From Candidatus Neomicrothrix sp. (GTDB taxonomy: Bacteria > Actinomycetota > Acidimicrobiia > Acidimicrobiales > Aldehydirespiratoraceae), in the NCBI GenBank assembly GCA_017852795.1, contig JAFMKU010000008.1:1-55200 (forward strand): a DNA stretch of 55,200 bases, read 5' to 3'. Within the stretch, counting starts at the first letter, position 1. Every line of letters begins with the position of its first letter. The position numbers and the translations under genes are program-made. This document shows, piece by piece, positions 1 through 9,126 of the stretch. A model generated the notes under the pieces. It was not told the origin of the DNA. It worked only from the letters and a program-made list of their open reading frames with translations, and ran no database searches.

Positions 1-1048
1 CACTGGAGTAGTCGGGACCAACCGGTAAACCGTCGATGATCTGATCGAGATACTCGGTCATGCCCATCCCGGTTTTGATGGTGCCGTGGTGTTCGCAGTG
101 GAACGTCGTCATCGCTTCAGTGATACGGGTGACCAGTTGGTTTCCGTCTTGGTCGCGGCGACGGTTTCGCAGCGGGATCAGGGCGTTGATGTCTCCCGTG
201 ATCGAATACTCGGCACCGGTTTCGCTTTTGGCCCAGATGCGAACGGCGGTCTGGTGGTGGAGTTCGTCGTAGTCCGATTCGATCCGGCAGTCGGTCAACA
301 GGTGGTACTGATCGCCTTCGAGCACCATGCCGCTGCGACGAGGTTCGCGCCCAGGGCGACCAATGATCGACACCATCAAGGCGAAACCTTCATCAAAGAT
401 CATCGGGCACCAGCGGTACCAGGAGAGCGCCTGCCAATAGCGAGGACCCCACGACTTGTCCCGAAGGCCGAGTCCGTTCATCTCCCATGCCTCATCGCCA
501 ACTTCGAGGGTGCCGGTTACCCGGGTGTGCTGCTCGTAGTGGGCTTTGGCGAACGAGTTAAGCGGGTCGGTTTCAATGTCGGACCCGTCGGCGTTGACCG
601 GACGGCCGCCGTACATCGGTGAAACCCCGTGGACGTCGAGGCGCACCCGGCAGTTCACCTGCGGGTTGGTGGTGAACGCTTCGCGAGGGTTGGTCATCTG
701 GGCTGGTTCATCGAGCAAGACGACCGGTCCGTCGTAGTTGATGGTCAGATGCTTGAACGGTTCCACGACCGCTATTTCCAAACCCCCGGCGTTCATCTCG
801 GTGTTGTCCACGATCTGAGGTCGGCCGAACATGAACCCAACCCGGCCGTCCGGCAGATAGATGCACACCGACATCTCGGCGTAACCCTCGTTGACTCGGT
901 TCCCCAACCGGAACCAGGCCCCTAGCCCCTGGGCCGCGTCGAACCCGTTGAGATACATCGATTCGTTGTAGTTGGAGGCCGCGTCAGGCTGGTGGGGGTA
1001 TTCATCCTCAGGGTTGAGGACATTGAGAACCGTCGGATCTTCGCTCAT
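1..1048 (-). CDS. AttH/CrtC-like lipocalin-fold protein, 3' end beyond window
   Basis: An open minus-strand frame begins with ATG at 1048 and runs off the left edge without a stop, giving at least 349 residues. The motif RDKSWGPRYW at about residues 196-205, inside beta-rich sequence, resembles the R-D-x-S-W-G-x-R signature of AttH/CrtC-like double-lipocalin proteins (DUF7064/DUF7065 type). In actinobacteria these often sit near lipid or steroid metabolism genes and aminoglycoside-phosphotransferase-like kinases. No signal peptide is seen, so a cytoplasmic protein is likely. The family is not firmly assigned to a reaction, and I infer only lipid or isoprenoid handling. Codon use matches the neighbours. 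The existence of the gene is well supported; the function is not. Confidence 0.7.
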   Translation of the reverse strand, partial: MSEDPTVLNVLNPEDEYPHQPDAASNYNESMYLNGFDAAQGLGAWFRLGNRVNEGYAEMSVCIYLPDGRVGFMFGRPQIVDNTEMNAGGLEIAVVEPFKHLTINYDGPVVLLDEPAQMTNPREAFTTNPQVNCRVRLDVHGVSPMYGGRPVNADGSDIETDPLNSFAKAHYEQHTRVTGTLEVGDEAWEMNGLGLRDKSWGPRYWQALSWYRWCPMIFDEGFALMVSIIGRPGREPRRSGMVLEGDQYHLLTDCRIESDYDELHHQTAVRIWAKSETGAEYSITGDINALIPLRNRRRDQDGNQLVTRITEAMTTFHCEHHGTIKTGMGMTEYLDQIIDGLPVGPDYSS

Positions 1049-1221
1049 GGCCTTACCCTGCCTCAGAACGAGGCTGAGCGCTAGCCGCACCCGGGGTTGA
1101 AGCCACCGGATACGACTCCAGCTCGATACGTGGGGAACCGAACCGTCAAGCGGTGATCCACTTCACGAGGTGGCGCGAACCCGGCCGCCCTCTACACTGT
1201 CGATCTGCCCTTCATGGGTGT

Positions 1222-1295
<74 letters not shown>

Positions 1296-1300
1296 CTGGA

Positions 1301-1336
1301 CAAGTCCCCTGCAACCGCGGGGGACTTGCTGGTTTT
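1301..1336 (+). terminator. Likely intrinsic terminator after tRNA-Arg
   Basis: The arms CAAGTCCCC (1301-1309) and GGGGACTTG (1320-1328) form a perfect 9-bp stem, followed by CTGGTTTT. It starts six bases after the tRNA. The short T tract is typical of high-GC organisms. Seen in sequence; termination is inferred. Confidence 0.65.
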
Positions 1337-1717
1337 GGGACCTGTTTGGCGACACGGTGGGCGTGACTGTGCCCGGCGCAGGCCCGAGCAGCTCCAAGAC
1401 CAACGGCGACTTCTTAAGAGGTCGGGGCATGAAGCTCACCCTCCCTCACCTTCGGCAGCACTTGACGCAATTGGAACTCGTCTCAGCCACAACAAGACCG
1501 GAATCTCGCTAGCAGCGAGCCCGATGGTCAGACCGGGGTCCGGCCAGTAGACCCCCGGCCCGGCAATAACTGCAATAACTGCAGAGGCCACGGCGAGGAG
1601 TGCCAGGCCCGTTAGTTCAGCGAGTAGCCAGCCAACGACAAACCATGGTCAGGACCGTTTCAACGATCGAAGCCACCAAGTAGAAGCCGCCGAAAACCTT
1701 GCTCGCAGGGCTTCAGC
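1337..1717. other. Intergenic stretch without a recognisable gene
   Basis: This stretch of about 380 bases lies between the tRNA-Arg terminator and the end of the convergent DUF2752 gene. Open frames here do not look like protein. The only visible structure is a short tandem repeat, GCAATAACT twice, near 1563-1580. Confidence 0.5.
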
Positions 1718-2095
1718 TCACCAGCGGGCGAGGTTCCAGGCCCAGGCCAGCGCGAACACGCCGGAAACCAAAACGGGTCGGCGGGCTAACGGGGCCGAGA
1801 CTGCGGTCAACGCTCGATCGATCCGGTCTGGGGCACCAAAGGTCGCCACAACCCGACGCCACCGAAGCAACAGGGTTAGGGCAACCGCCACCAACCCCAG
1901 CGTGATCAGCAGGTTGTGTTCCAGCGCGGCCATCGGGTCGAGCCGTAGGAGATCAAGCATCACCCTGGTGCCCCCACACGCAGGGCATGGCTTTCCGGTA
2001 ACCATCGCGAACACGCAGAAGTTCCCGGTCTGGTCAAGGTCCGGGGCCAGCGTCAGCGCAGCCGGTAACCCCAGCGCAGCTTCAATCAGAACCAC
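1718..2095 (-). CDS. DUF2752 family membrane protein
   Basis: This 125-residue protein carries the family signature TGKPCPACGGTRVMLDLLRLD at about residues 33-53, with two cysteines spaced C-x2-C. A hydrophobic segment follows (residues 63-78), with others near both ends, so it is probably a small integral membrane protein. The family has no established function; members often neighbour TM2 and zinc-ribbon proteins, as here. The GTG start at 2095 lies inside the end of the upstream TM2 gene (10-base overlap), which suggests translational coupling. Confidence 0.8.
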   Translation of the reverse strand: MVLIEAALGLPAALTLAPDLDQTGNFCVFAMVTGKPCPACGGTRVMLDLLRLDPMAALEHNLLITLGLVAVALTLLLRWRRVVATFGAPDRIDRALTAVSAPLARRPVLVSGVFALAWAWNLARW

Positions 2096-2451
2096 GCCTT
2101 TTCGCCGTGAACATAGGTGGCGTCGAATTCCTGATCGCTCTTGGTGAGATACAAGATCCCCTCAATCAGGCCGATGATCGGACCCGCGATACCGCAGGTA
2201 ACGATGGTGATGAGAATGGTGAGAATCCCGGCCGTGGTGTACCCGAGATAGAACTTGTGAACTCCAAGCCCTCCGAGCACGATCCCAAGCACACCGGCAG
2301 TGACCCGCTTACCTGAGACCTCTCCACCCGCAGGCGCCGGAACCGCTCCCGGAGGCGGAGGGGCCGGTTGGCTGGTTGCGTCTTGAGCGGTGCCGCACGA
2401 CGCGCAGAACTTGGCGTCGCCGATCTCATCTCCACAGTTGGTGCAATGCAT
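2086..2451 (-). CDS. Zinc-ribbon TM2 domain protein
   Basis: The 121-residue product starts with a zinc ribbon, C-x2-C (residues 3-6) and C-x2-C (16-19), followed by a proline/alanine linker. It then has a TM2 domain from about residue 48: KRVTAGVLGIVLGGLGVHKFYLG, a second hydrophobic helix, and GPIIGLIEGILYL. TM2 domains are paired helices joined by a short turn, and their molecular role is not settled. It is followed by DUF2752 with an overlap and preceded by another zinc-ribbon membrane protein in the same orientation. Confidence 0.88.
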   Translation of the reverse strand: MHCTNCGDEIGDAKFCASCGTAQDATSQPAPPPPGAVPAPAGGEVSGKRVTAGVLGIVLGGLGVHKFYLGYTTAGILTILITIVTCGIAGPIIGLIEGILYLTKSDQEFDATYVHGEKAWF

Positions 2452-2527
2452 TTTGTTTCCTTTCGGTGTTCTTGAGCCAACGAGGCTCTGTTTTCTAAAC
2501 CTGCACGAACGAAATGCTCATCAACCT

Positions 2528-2884
2528 CTATCCATCGGACAGCAGCACCACAGCCGTGATGCCAAGGACATACAGCGCCAGCATCGCCAGGCCGATGTAA
2601 CCAATAACCAAACCTGCAGTGGCGAGGCCGCCACCATCTTCGCCTCGTTCTCGAATCTGGCGCTTCGCGATATGGCCAAAGATGACCGCCAGCGGCGCGC
2701 AGCAGGAGATGGCCAACACCAGCGAAGCAATGGCCATGCCATTTGTCGAACGGGTCGGAGTCTCAACCGGTGTTGCGGTCGGTGTCGCAGCGACTGGACC
2801 AGCGAGCGGCGATCCGCAGGCCGCACAGAAGTTTTCCCCGTGTTCAGCCGTTTTCGAACACTGTGGGCACTGCTGAACCACCAT
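2528..2884 (-). CDS. Zinc-ribbon DUF4190 membrane protein
   Basis: The protein opens with a C-x2-C...C-x2-C zinc ribbon, then a threonine/proline linker, then two hydrophobic helices (MAIASLVLAISCCAPLAVIFG and a C-terminal LVIGYIGLAMLALYVLGITAVVLL). Between them is the HIAKRQIRERGEDGGGLA segment typical of DUF4190. ATG at 2884 is preferred over GTG at 2890 because AAGGGGGAA lies about eight bases upstream of the ATG. The architecture is parallel to the TM2 protein downstream. No enzymatic role is evident. Confidence 0.85.
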   Translation of the reverse strand: MVVQQCPQCSKTAEHGENFCAACGSPLAGPVAATPTATPVETPTRSTNGMAIASLVLAISCCAPLAVIFGHIAKRQIRERGEDGGGLATAGLVIGYIGLAMLALYVLGITAVVLLSDG

Positions 2885-2918
2885 CGACACTTCCCCCTTC
2901 AGCCCTCAAGGCTCGCAT

Positions 2919-4004
2919 CTAGTCTGACCGAGCGCAAGGATTCCTTACCGTTCCGGCCACCGCAGGCAACACATCGAGCGGATGCACGACCCCAGCGGCG
3001 GCGTCACACACCGACGGAATGGCGTTGACAATCCGGTTGGCCGCGGTGGCGTTCCCTCCGCCAGCCGCACCCGGTTCGCCCAGTTCGGTGCCGTGCACCT
3101 CAACGGTCAAATTGGGGCGGCCGGTGATCGTGACTGCGTGGAGTCCTTGCCCGGTGTGAGGAAGCGGCCACTCGGGGGCACAGTCATCGTCGATCCGGGT
3201 GATGTGCTCCATGACAATCAACGGTTCCCCGGCAACGATTCCCTGGACTTCGAAACGAAACGCCCCCAGCGTGCCCTGCTCAAAGTCACCCATCCCAGCA
3301 ACCGTCACCGTCCGGTCCAGCGGGCGTTTCTCGACCACGGTCCGGAGTTCGTCCACCGTCACACCGAGACCGTCAGCCACCACCCTCACCACCGGACCCC
3401 ACACCATTTCCAGCGCGAAGTCGTACAGCATCGGTGGGGTGGCTTCCATTGGGCCGCCAAACCCGATCAGGTTCCGGACCGCGTCGGGCTGGTCATAGAG
3501 CGCATAGTTGAAGATCTCACGGCTTCGGATCTCGGTGATGTCGGCACTAACTCCGGCCAAAAACAGCGGGAGGATGTCGCAGATCCACCCTGGGTCAATC
3601 CCCGACGCGAACAGTGAAGTACCACCCTCACGACAGGCTTGGGTAAGCGGGTCCATCAGGTTCGATGGCGCCGACGGTGGGTGGTAAAGCGGGTAGAACG
3701 ACGGCGTGACCACGTTGGTTCCCGACCGCAGGATGTGTTCGACCTCGGCCTGCGATTCGACCGGCCGAAAGTCAGAATTGACGCTGTACACCACGGCGTC
3801 AACGTCGGCACTTTCCGCGAGCGCCACATCGTCGCTGGCGGCCACGCCAACCGGATCGATGCCAGCCAGCAACCCTGCGTCCACCCCGACCTTGTCCGGG
3901 TTAGCAACGATCACGCCAACCAACTCCAGATCCTGATGGGCGGCGACCGCCCGGATCGCTGGCCGGCCCACGTTGCCTGTTCCCCACACCACTACTCGTC
4001 GCAT
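2919..4004 (-). CDS. DapB-like NAD(P)-dependent amine dehydrogenase/reductase family protein
   Basis: The 361-residue protein begins MRRVVVWGTGNVGRPAIRAV, a Rossmann fold with the G-x-G-x-x-G dinucleotide site at residues 8-13. The overall pattern (VDAVVYSVNSDFRP, GTNVVTPSFYPLYHPPS, ASGIDPGWICDILPL) matches actinobacterial proteins annotated as dihydrodipicolinate reductase or NAD(P)H-dependent amine dehydrogenase, related to 2,4-diaminopentanoate dehydrogenase. The physiological substrate is unknown. The start overlaps the upstream YfhO gene's stop as TGATG at 4002-4006, which favours this ATG over ATGs at 4016 and 4052. Confidence 0.8.
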   Translation of the reverse strand: MRRVVVWGTGNVGRPAIRAVAAHQDLELVGVIVANPDKVGVDAGLLAGIDPVGVAASDDVALAESADVDAVVYSVNSDFRPVESQAEVEHILRSGTNVVTPSFYPLYHPPSAPSNLMDPLTQACREGGTSLFASGIDPGWICDILPLFLAGVSADITEIRSREIFNYALYDQPDAVRNLIGFGGPMEATPPMLYDFALEMVWGPVVRVVADGLGVTVDELRTVVEKRPLDRTVTVAGMGDFEQGTLGAFRFEVQGIVAGEPLIVMEHITRIDDDCAPEWPLPHTGQGLHAVTITGRPNLTVEVHGTELGEPGAAGGGNATAANRIVNAIPSVCDAAAGVVHPLDVLPAVAGTVRNPCARSD

Positions 4005-6766
4005 CACGTCTCCCATCGTCGAGTTATTGTCGCCCAGAACCTCGCCCCCCACCAGAGAAACGCCATCATCAGCAGCGATCCACCCGCGAGCACCAGACCC
4101 GTTCTGAGGTGCCGAGGGTGAAACGTCAACTCCACCGTGTGGTCACCGGCCGGGATCTCAACCCCCATGAACGCGGCGTCGCTGCGCACGATCTCCGCTG
4201 GAACCCCGTCGACGGTGGCCTGCCACCCGGGATACTCCACCACCGAAAACACGACCAACGCGGGCACGGTTGACGACACCGAAGCCGACACCTGATCACC
4301 GGCAAACGACGAAGCGTTCACCACAAACTCGGCGTCGGCTACCGGTTGGGTCGGCAAGTCAGTTGCGGTCTGGGTCACCGCAACCGGCCCAGTGCGTTCC
4401 ATCACCCAAGCCGCAGCCTGATCAGCGTCGGGTTCTACCGTCGCCGCGGTAAACACACGAACCGGAGTAGCCGAGGTGCGCTCGGTCAAGATCACGTCAC
4501 CGGTTCGAAGCAGCCGCAGATCATCACCGCCAGTGACAAACCCAACGTTGAGCGAATCGTCAGCACCCCGGGCAACCAGCATGGCGCCAGGGGTCTCGGC
4601 CACCACGCTGACTGTCACTTCGGACCCGACCGGCCACTGCTCGCCCATCACCGCGACCGGCATCTCAAAAGGTCCGAGCCGGGTCCGGGTCCGCTTATCG
4701 GTCACCGTTTCACCATCAACCCGCACCTCGACCAACACCGCGGTCGGCGCCCGGAAATCAACATCGAACAGCACCGCTCTCACTCCGCCGGCGGGCACCA
4801 CCGTGGTGAACTGCTGCGGGTCAGCCGCATCAACGAACAACTGCGGATCTCCCGGGTCGATGCGCTCCCCGGGCGGCGTGCTGATCGGATACTGCGCCCA
4901 GATCCCCACCCCCATCGCATCCCAGATCGGAAGCTCGGCTGGTGTGTTGATCGGGATCGCCGGATAGGTCGGTGTGCCGCCACCACGAGGGTCAAGTACA
5001 TAGTCACCGGCTTGGCGCAGCAGCGCCTGATACCCGTCGGATTTCAGCATCTGACCACGAATGTCATCGATACCGAAACTCGCGGTGGTGTTCGGGAAGA
5101 ACACATACCCTTCGCCACCGAGCCGCAACCCATCGGGCAGCTCGGCGACAACGACCTCATGGGCGGGAGTGGCTCGCAGCCGTTCGTCCGGGTCGACCGT
5201 GGTCGGAACCGCCATCAACAACACCAGCAGTTCAGCCGCAATCACCGAAACCAGCACCAGCCCCGCTCCCATCGGAGACAACCATCGGCGCAACCGGGCC
5301 ACCACCACCGCCAGCACCACCCCCGCGGCCACCGCTGGCACCAGCAACGCTTGCCCGCTTTCTGCCAGCAAACCGCGAGCCGACGCTTCGTGATACCAGT
5401 GCCGAAGCGAAGGAAGCAGCGCCAGCACCGACACCACCGCGATCGTGGCCGCGACCCGCACCGGCCGTCGCAGCGAACCGCTGCGGGTCAGGCTGTCGCC
5501 GGTGTCGCGGTCTTGGCCGGTGAGCTGATCAACCCCGAACCCGGCCAGCAACGCCACCGCCAACGAAATCAGCACCTTGGAACGAGTCATAAGCCCGGCG
5601 GCACCCGGCAGCAGCGATCCCAACGCCACGCCGACCGGGCCACCGATGTAGGCCACCAGCAAACCGAAGCCAAGGAACGCCGCGACCCCTCGGACCGCGG
5701 CTCGAACCCGTCGGTCATCGCTCGACCATCCAGCCGCCATCCCCAACAGCGCCAACAGCAGCGCGGCGGCACCGGTAACGATGTTGAATTCGCTCCAGTT
5801 TCCCGCGCCGAACCAGGCCGGGGCGTTCCCGTCGGATCCCCAAAATCCGGAACCAAACGCGGTCAACAGGTACTCGGGACCGGCCGACGAATCCGGCGAC
5901 CAGGTCCGCTGACTGGTATCGGCCCAGGAGTAGTACTCGCCAAACCCGATCAGGTGCGGGGCTGCCAACCCAAACCCCAGCGCACCCGCGGCAATACCAA
6001 CTCCACCCAACCGGAACAGTGAGCGCTTCGATTCGGGTTCGACCCGGTCGCTTGCCGGAACTGTCCGGAACTGCCAGTCGTGACGCTCGCTGCCCAGCCG
6101 CACCAGCACATACATCAGTGCCCCAATCACGAGGTAGGCCGTGACCTGCGGGAAGTTTGACCAGATCATCAACGCCACCACACCGGCGATCGGAACACTG
6201 CGGCGCCAGCGTGGGTCGCGGATCGCCAACTCAACCGCCCACAGCAACCCGGGGGCCAGCGCCGCCACCGTCGAATGCGGCCAGTTCAACCAGCCCACCA
6301 TGAACCCTGAGAAGGCATACGCCGACCCGGCCGCTACCGCTCCCCAACGGTTGCGGTTCCACGACCGCAGCAAGCCAACCGTCAACAAGAACGCGATCAG
6401 AGCGCGAACCGCCGCCACCAGACCGGGGGCATACCAGGCGGGCACGAGCAGGTAGAGCACGTTGACGAACGGCACCCCACCTTTTAGGAACGGTTGTCCG
6501 CCGGCCAACGTCTCGTTCCACCAAGAAAATTCGCCGTTCACCAAACGGTCCCGCAGCAGCGACCAGTGAGCATGAATGTTGATCGGGTCACCGGGGCCGT
6601 TTTCTGGATCAAAACCCGGCAAAACGTGAGCGTCGAAGGGGGCGTGGGAGGCCACCAGATCGTGGCTGACCAGACTCCCACCACCGATCAGCGCGGGGCC
6701 GAACGCCACCAGGATCAACACGACCCCGAAGAGCCCGACGAGGAGTCGCCTGCTTCGCTCGGTCAT
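4004..6766 (-). CDS. YfhO-type multi-pass membrane protein (putative GT-C glycosyltransferase)
   Basis: The 920-residue protein has many hydrophobic helices in the first two thirds and a soluble, beta-rich C-terminal part ending in one more helix. An N-terminal loop with LVSHDLVASHAPFDAH, and a later loop GFWGSDGNAPAW, fit the YfhO family, which has a GT-C fold and is linked in Firmicutes to glycosylation of lipoteichoic acid. A role in transferring sugars to an envelope polymer is inferred. ATG at 6766 is chosen because the protein then starts MTERSRR followed directly by a membrane helix; an ATG at 6844 would add unlikely sequence over the divergent promoter region. Confidence 0.8.
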   Translation of the reverse strand: MTERSRRLLVGLFGVVLILVAFGPALIGGGSLVSHDLVASHAPFDAHVLPGFDPENGPGDPINIHAHWSLLRDRLVNGEFSWWNETLAGGQPFLKGGVPFVNVLYLLVPAWYAPGLVAAVRALIAFLLTVGLLRSWNRNRWGAVAAGSAYAFSGFMVGWLNWPHSTVAALAPGLLWAVELAIRDPRWRRSVPIAGVVALMIWSNFPQVTAYLVIGALMYVLVRLGSERHDWQFRTVPASDRVEPESKRSLFRLGGVGIAAGALGFGLAAPHLIGFGEYYSWADTSQRTWSPDSSAGPEYLLTAFGSGFWGSDGNAPAWFGAGNWSEFNIVTGAAALLLALLGMAAGWSSDDRRVRAAVRGVAAFLGFGLLVAYIGGPVGVALGSLLPGAAGLMTRSKVLISLAVALLAGFGVDQLTGQDRDTGDSLTRSGSLRRPVRVAATIAVVSVLALLPSLRHWYHEASARGLLAESGQALLVPAVAAGVVLAVVVARLRRWLSPMGAGLVLVSVIAAELLVLLMAVPTTVDPDERLRATPAHEVVVAELPDGLRLGGEGYVFFPNTTASFGIDDIRGQMLKSDGYQALLRQAGDYVLDPRGGGTPTYPAIPINTPAELPIWDAMGVGIWAQYPISTPPGERIDPGDPQLFVDAADPQQFTTVVPAGGVRAVLFDVDFRAPTAVLVEVRVDGETVTDKRTRTRLGPFEMPVAVMGEQWPVGSEVTVSVVAETPGAMLVARGADDSLNVGFVTGGDDLRLLRTGDVILTERTSATPVRVFTAATVEPDADQAAAWVMERTGPVAVTQTATDLPTQPVADAEFVVNASSFAGDQVSASVSSTVPALVVFSVVEYPGWQATVDGVPAEIVRSDAAFMGVEIPAGDHTVELTFHPRHLRTGLVLAGGSLLMMAFLWWGARFWATITRRWET

Positions 6767-6837
6767 AGCCCGAAACCCTAGCCGCTGGGCCGTAGCGACA
6801 ACTTCCACAACCCTGGCGTCCTGACACAAACTCGGCC

Positions 6838-6875
6838 TTGACATTCCATTCGTATGAATGCAATCTGGTGCGGTG
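6838..6875 (+). promoter_or_regulatory. Putative promoter and MarR operator of the kynurenine operon
   Basis: TTGACA at 6838-6843 is a consensus -35 box. An inverted repeat CATTC-GTAT-GAATG (6847-6860) lies in the spacer, and a weak -10 candidate CAATCT sits at 6861-6866. If transcription starts about seven bases on, it would begin at the in-frame GTG at 6873, so the first gene might be leaderless. The repeat between promoter boxes suggests repression by the MarR protein encoded immediately downstream. Sequence elements are seen; their function is inferred. Confidence 0.45.
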
Positions 6876-7331
6876 ACCGCCGCGGATCAACCCTTTCTCA
6901 GCACCTACCTTCCCTACCTTCTGCGCCGGGCCGATCAGTCCATCTCGGCCTCGTTCTACGACGTGCTCACCCACCACGGCATCGCCCGATCCGAATGGCG
7001 CGTGCTGGCCGTACTCCACGAATTCGGTCCCCTCCCGGTGCTCGAAGTAGCCGACGCGGCCCTCAGTCCCCAACCCACCGTCACGCACGCGCTGCGACGC
7101 CTCGAACAACGAGGATTGGTTACTCGCACCGACAGCGAAACCGACCGGCGGCAACGCATCGTCACCATTACCGAACAAGGCTTCCAGATCACCCAAACCC
7201 TCATCGACGAAGCACGCGACCTTGCCCATCGGGTGCTGGCCGATATCCCGGGTCTCGATGACCTAGCCGCCCAACTGCGGACCCTGACCGACACGGTCAA
7301 GCACCGCGCCGAACTTCAGACGAGGAACTGA
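6858..7331 (+). CDS. MarR family transcriptional regulator of the kynurenine operon
   Basis: The 157-residue protein has the MarR winged-helix core: SEWRVLAVLHEFGPLPVLEVADAALSPQPTVTHALRRLEQRGLVTR (helix-turn-helix and recognition helix), then the wing with D-R-R-Q-R-I-V-T-I-T. The N- and C-terminal helices would form the dimer interface. MarR proteins are usually ligand-released repressors, and being first in the operon suggests control by a kynurenine-pathway metabolite (inference). The start is uncertain: ATG 6858 falls inside the inverted repeat, and GTG 6873 is an alternative that suits a leaderless message. The stop overlaps the next ATG by one base (TGATG). Confidence 0.88.
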   Translation: MQSGAVTAADQPFLSTYLPYLLRRADQSISASFYDVLTHHGIARSEWRVLAVLHEFGPLPVLEVADAALSPQPTVTHALRRLEQRGLVTRTDSETDRRQRIVTITEQGFQITQTLIDEARDLAHRVLADIPGLDDLAAQLRTLTDTVKHRAELQTRN

Positions 7332-7888
7332 TGCCCGAGTACGACCCGAGCAGCCCCCACGACCGCCGACCGTTCGACCTTCACGGCTGGATCGACGCAC
7401 ACCGAGACGAACTGACCCCTCCGGTGTCCAACAAGCAGGTGTGGCGACAGGCCGACATGATCGTGATGATTGTCGGTGGCGGCAACCAGCGAAACGATTT
7501 CCACATCGACCCTCGAGAAGAATTCTTCTATCAGCTCCGAGGAGACATGGACCTGTGGATCTGGCCCGAACACGGCACCGCCCCCTACAAGATGCCGATC
7601 CGGGAAGGCGAGGTGTATCTGCTGCCCCCCAACCTCCGCCATTCTCCCCAACGGCCCGACCCGGACTCGGTTGGTTTGGTCGTTGAGTATCAGCGAAACC
7701 AAGGAGAGCTCGACGCGTTCGAATGGGCCTGCCCCGAATGTGCTGGCCTCGTGCATCGGGTCGAAGTTCAGGTGCAGGCCATCGACCAAGACCTCCCACC
7801 GTTGTTCGCCGCGTTTCACGCCGACACCGCGGCTCGCACCTGTCCGAACTGCGACACCCTCCATCCGGGACGGGAGGGCCGGCTGTGA
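7331..7888 (+). CDS. nbaC: 3-hydroxyanthranilate 3,4-dioxygenase
   Basis: This cupin enzyme opens the ring of 3-hydroxyanthranilate to 2-amino-3-carboxymuconate semialdehyde (ACMS). The 185-residue length is normal for bacterial enzymes. The catalytic iron ligands are visible as His58, Glu64 and His104, with Arg54, Arg108 and Glu119 in positions expected to bind the substrate. The C-terminal cysteine pairs C134-x2-C137 and C171-x2-C174 form the second, rubredoxin-like iron site found in bacterial forms. It overlaps MarR by one base and kynureninase by four, so all three are probably translated from one message. The symbol haaO is also used for this gene. Confidence 0.96.
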   Translation: MPEYDPSSPHDRRPFDLHGWIDAHRDELTPPVSNKQVWRQADMIVMIVGGGNQRNDFHIDPREEFFYQLRGDMDLWIWPEHGTAPYKMPIREGEVYLLPPNLRHSPQRPDPDSVGLVVEYQRNQGELDAFEWACPECAGLVHRVEVQVQAIDQDLPPLFAAFHADTAARTCPNCDTLHPGREGRL

Positions 7889-9126
7889 CCGTGCTGCGCG
7901 CCGACCAACTCGACGCCGACGACCCGCTTGCCGGTTTCCGGCAAGAATTTGAGCTGCCCACCGGCATCTATCTGGTCGGCAATTCGTTAGGGGCGTTGCC
8001 ACGAACCGCTCGCAGCTACCTCAACACCGAGCTCGACCGTTGGTCCACGCTCGGTGCTGAAGGCCACTTCACCGGAAACTTGGCGTGGCGCGACTACCAC
8101 GAACTGCTCACCGACCAGTTGGCGACGCTGGTCGGGGCCCGGCCGGTTGAGGTCGTGGCCATGAACGCCTTGACCGTCAACCTTCACCTGCTCATGGTCA
8201 GCTTCTACCAACCCCGCGCTGACCGTCACAAGATCCTGATCGAAGACCACGCCTTCCCTTCGGACCATTTCGCAGTCGAGTCACAAATCCGCCAGCGCGG
8301 TTACGACCCTGCCCAATCGCTCATCACCATCGGCCCTCGGCCCGGTGAGGAAACTCTCCGAGAAGAAGACATTCTGGCCGCCATCGCCGAACACGGCGAC
8401 TCGCTGGCAATGGTGCTCCTGCCCGGCGTCCAGTACTTCACCGGGCAGGTCCTACCGATGCGGGCCATCACCGACGCCGGACACGCTGTGGGGGCGGTTG
8501 TCGGTTTCGATCTCGCTCACGCGGTCGGCAACATCCCGCTGGAACTCCACGAATGGGGAGTCGACTTCGCGGCCTGGTGCACCTACAAGTACCTCAACAG
8601 CGGCCCCGGATCGGTCGGTGCGGCCTACGTGCACGAACGCCACGTCGCCGACCCAGACCTTCCCCGGTTCTTGGGATGGTGGGGCACCGCCACCGCGACC
8701 CGCTTCAAGATGGACACCACCTTCGAACCCATCCCCACCGTCGAAGCCTGGCAGGTGTCCAACGCCCCGGTGCTGCCCATGGCGGTGCTGCGGGCCTCGC
8801 TGGACTTGTTCGAAGCCGCCGGCGGCATGGTCCCCCTCCGAGCCAAATCCGAAAAACAGATCGCTTTCCTTGACCACCTTCTGGCGCAACGGTTGGGGTC
8901 GCGGATCACCAGCATCACCCCAACCGCGGCGGCCGATCGCGGCTGCCAAGTGGCGCTGCGAGTCACCGCCGGCGACGGGCGGCGGGTATTTCGCGAACTT
9001 CAGAACGCCAACGTGCACTGCGACTGGCGCGAACCCGATGTCATCCGGGCCGCCCCCGTTCCTCTCTACAACACGTTCGCCGACATCGAACAGTTCATCG
9101 ACATCCTCGACGAGGTCACCCAATGA
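7885..9126 (+). CDS. kynU: Kynureninase
   Basis: This PLP enzyme hydrolyses 3-hydroxykynurenine or kynurenine to (3-hydroxy)anthranilate and alanine. GTG at 7885 overlaps the previous stop as GTGA and gives a 413-residue protein of usual length. Family motifs are present: IYLVGNSLGALP near residue 28, the Asp of GFDLAHAVGN (residue 209) that contacts the PLP ring nitrogen, and the Schiff-base lysine Lys235 in CTYKYLNSGPG. It follows the dioxygenase and precedes kynurenine 3-monooxygenase, overlapping both by four bases. Confidence 0.97.
   Translation: MTVLRADQLDADDPLAGFRQEFELPTGIYLVGNSLGALPRTARSYLNTELDRWSTLGAEGHFTGNLAWRDYHELLTDQLATLVGARPVEVVAMNALTVNLHLLMVSFYQPRADRHKILIEDHAFPSDHFAVESQIRQRGYDPAQSLITIGPRPGEETLREEDILAAIAEHGDSLAMVLLPGVQYFTGQVLPMRAITDAGHAVGAVVGFDLAHAVGNIPLELHEWGVDFAAWCTYKYLNSGPGSVGAAYVHERHVADPDLPRFLGWWGTATATRFKMDTTFEPIPTVEAWQVSNAPVLPMAVLRASLDLFEAAGGMVPLRAKSEKQIAFLDHLLAQRLGSRITSITPTAAADRGCQVALRVTAGDGRRVFRELQNANVHCDWREPDVIRAAPVPLYNTFADIEQFIDILDEVTQ

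Noticed and set aside
4346..6022. A 558-residue open frame on the plus strand
   Set aside because: It is rich in Arg, His, Pro and Gln, has no domain, and lies antisense to the YfhO coding region; a high-GC shadow.
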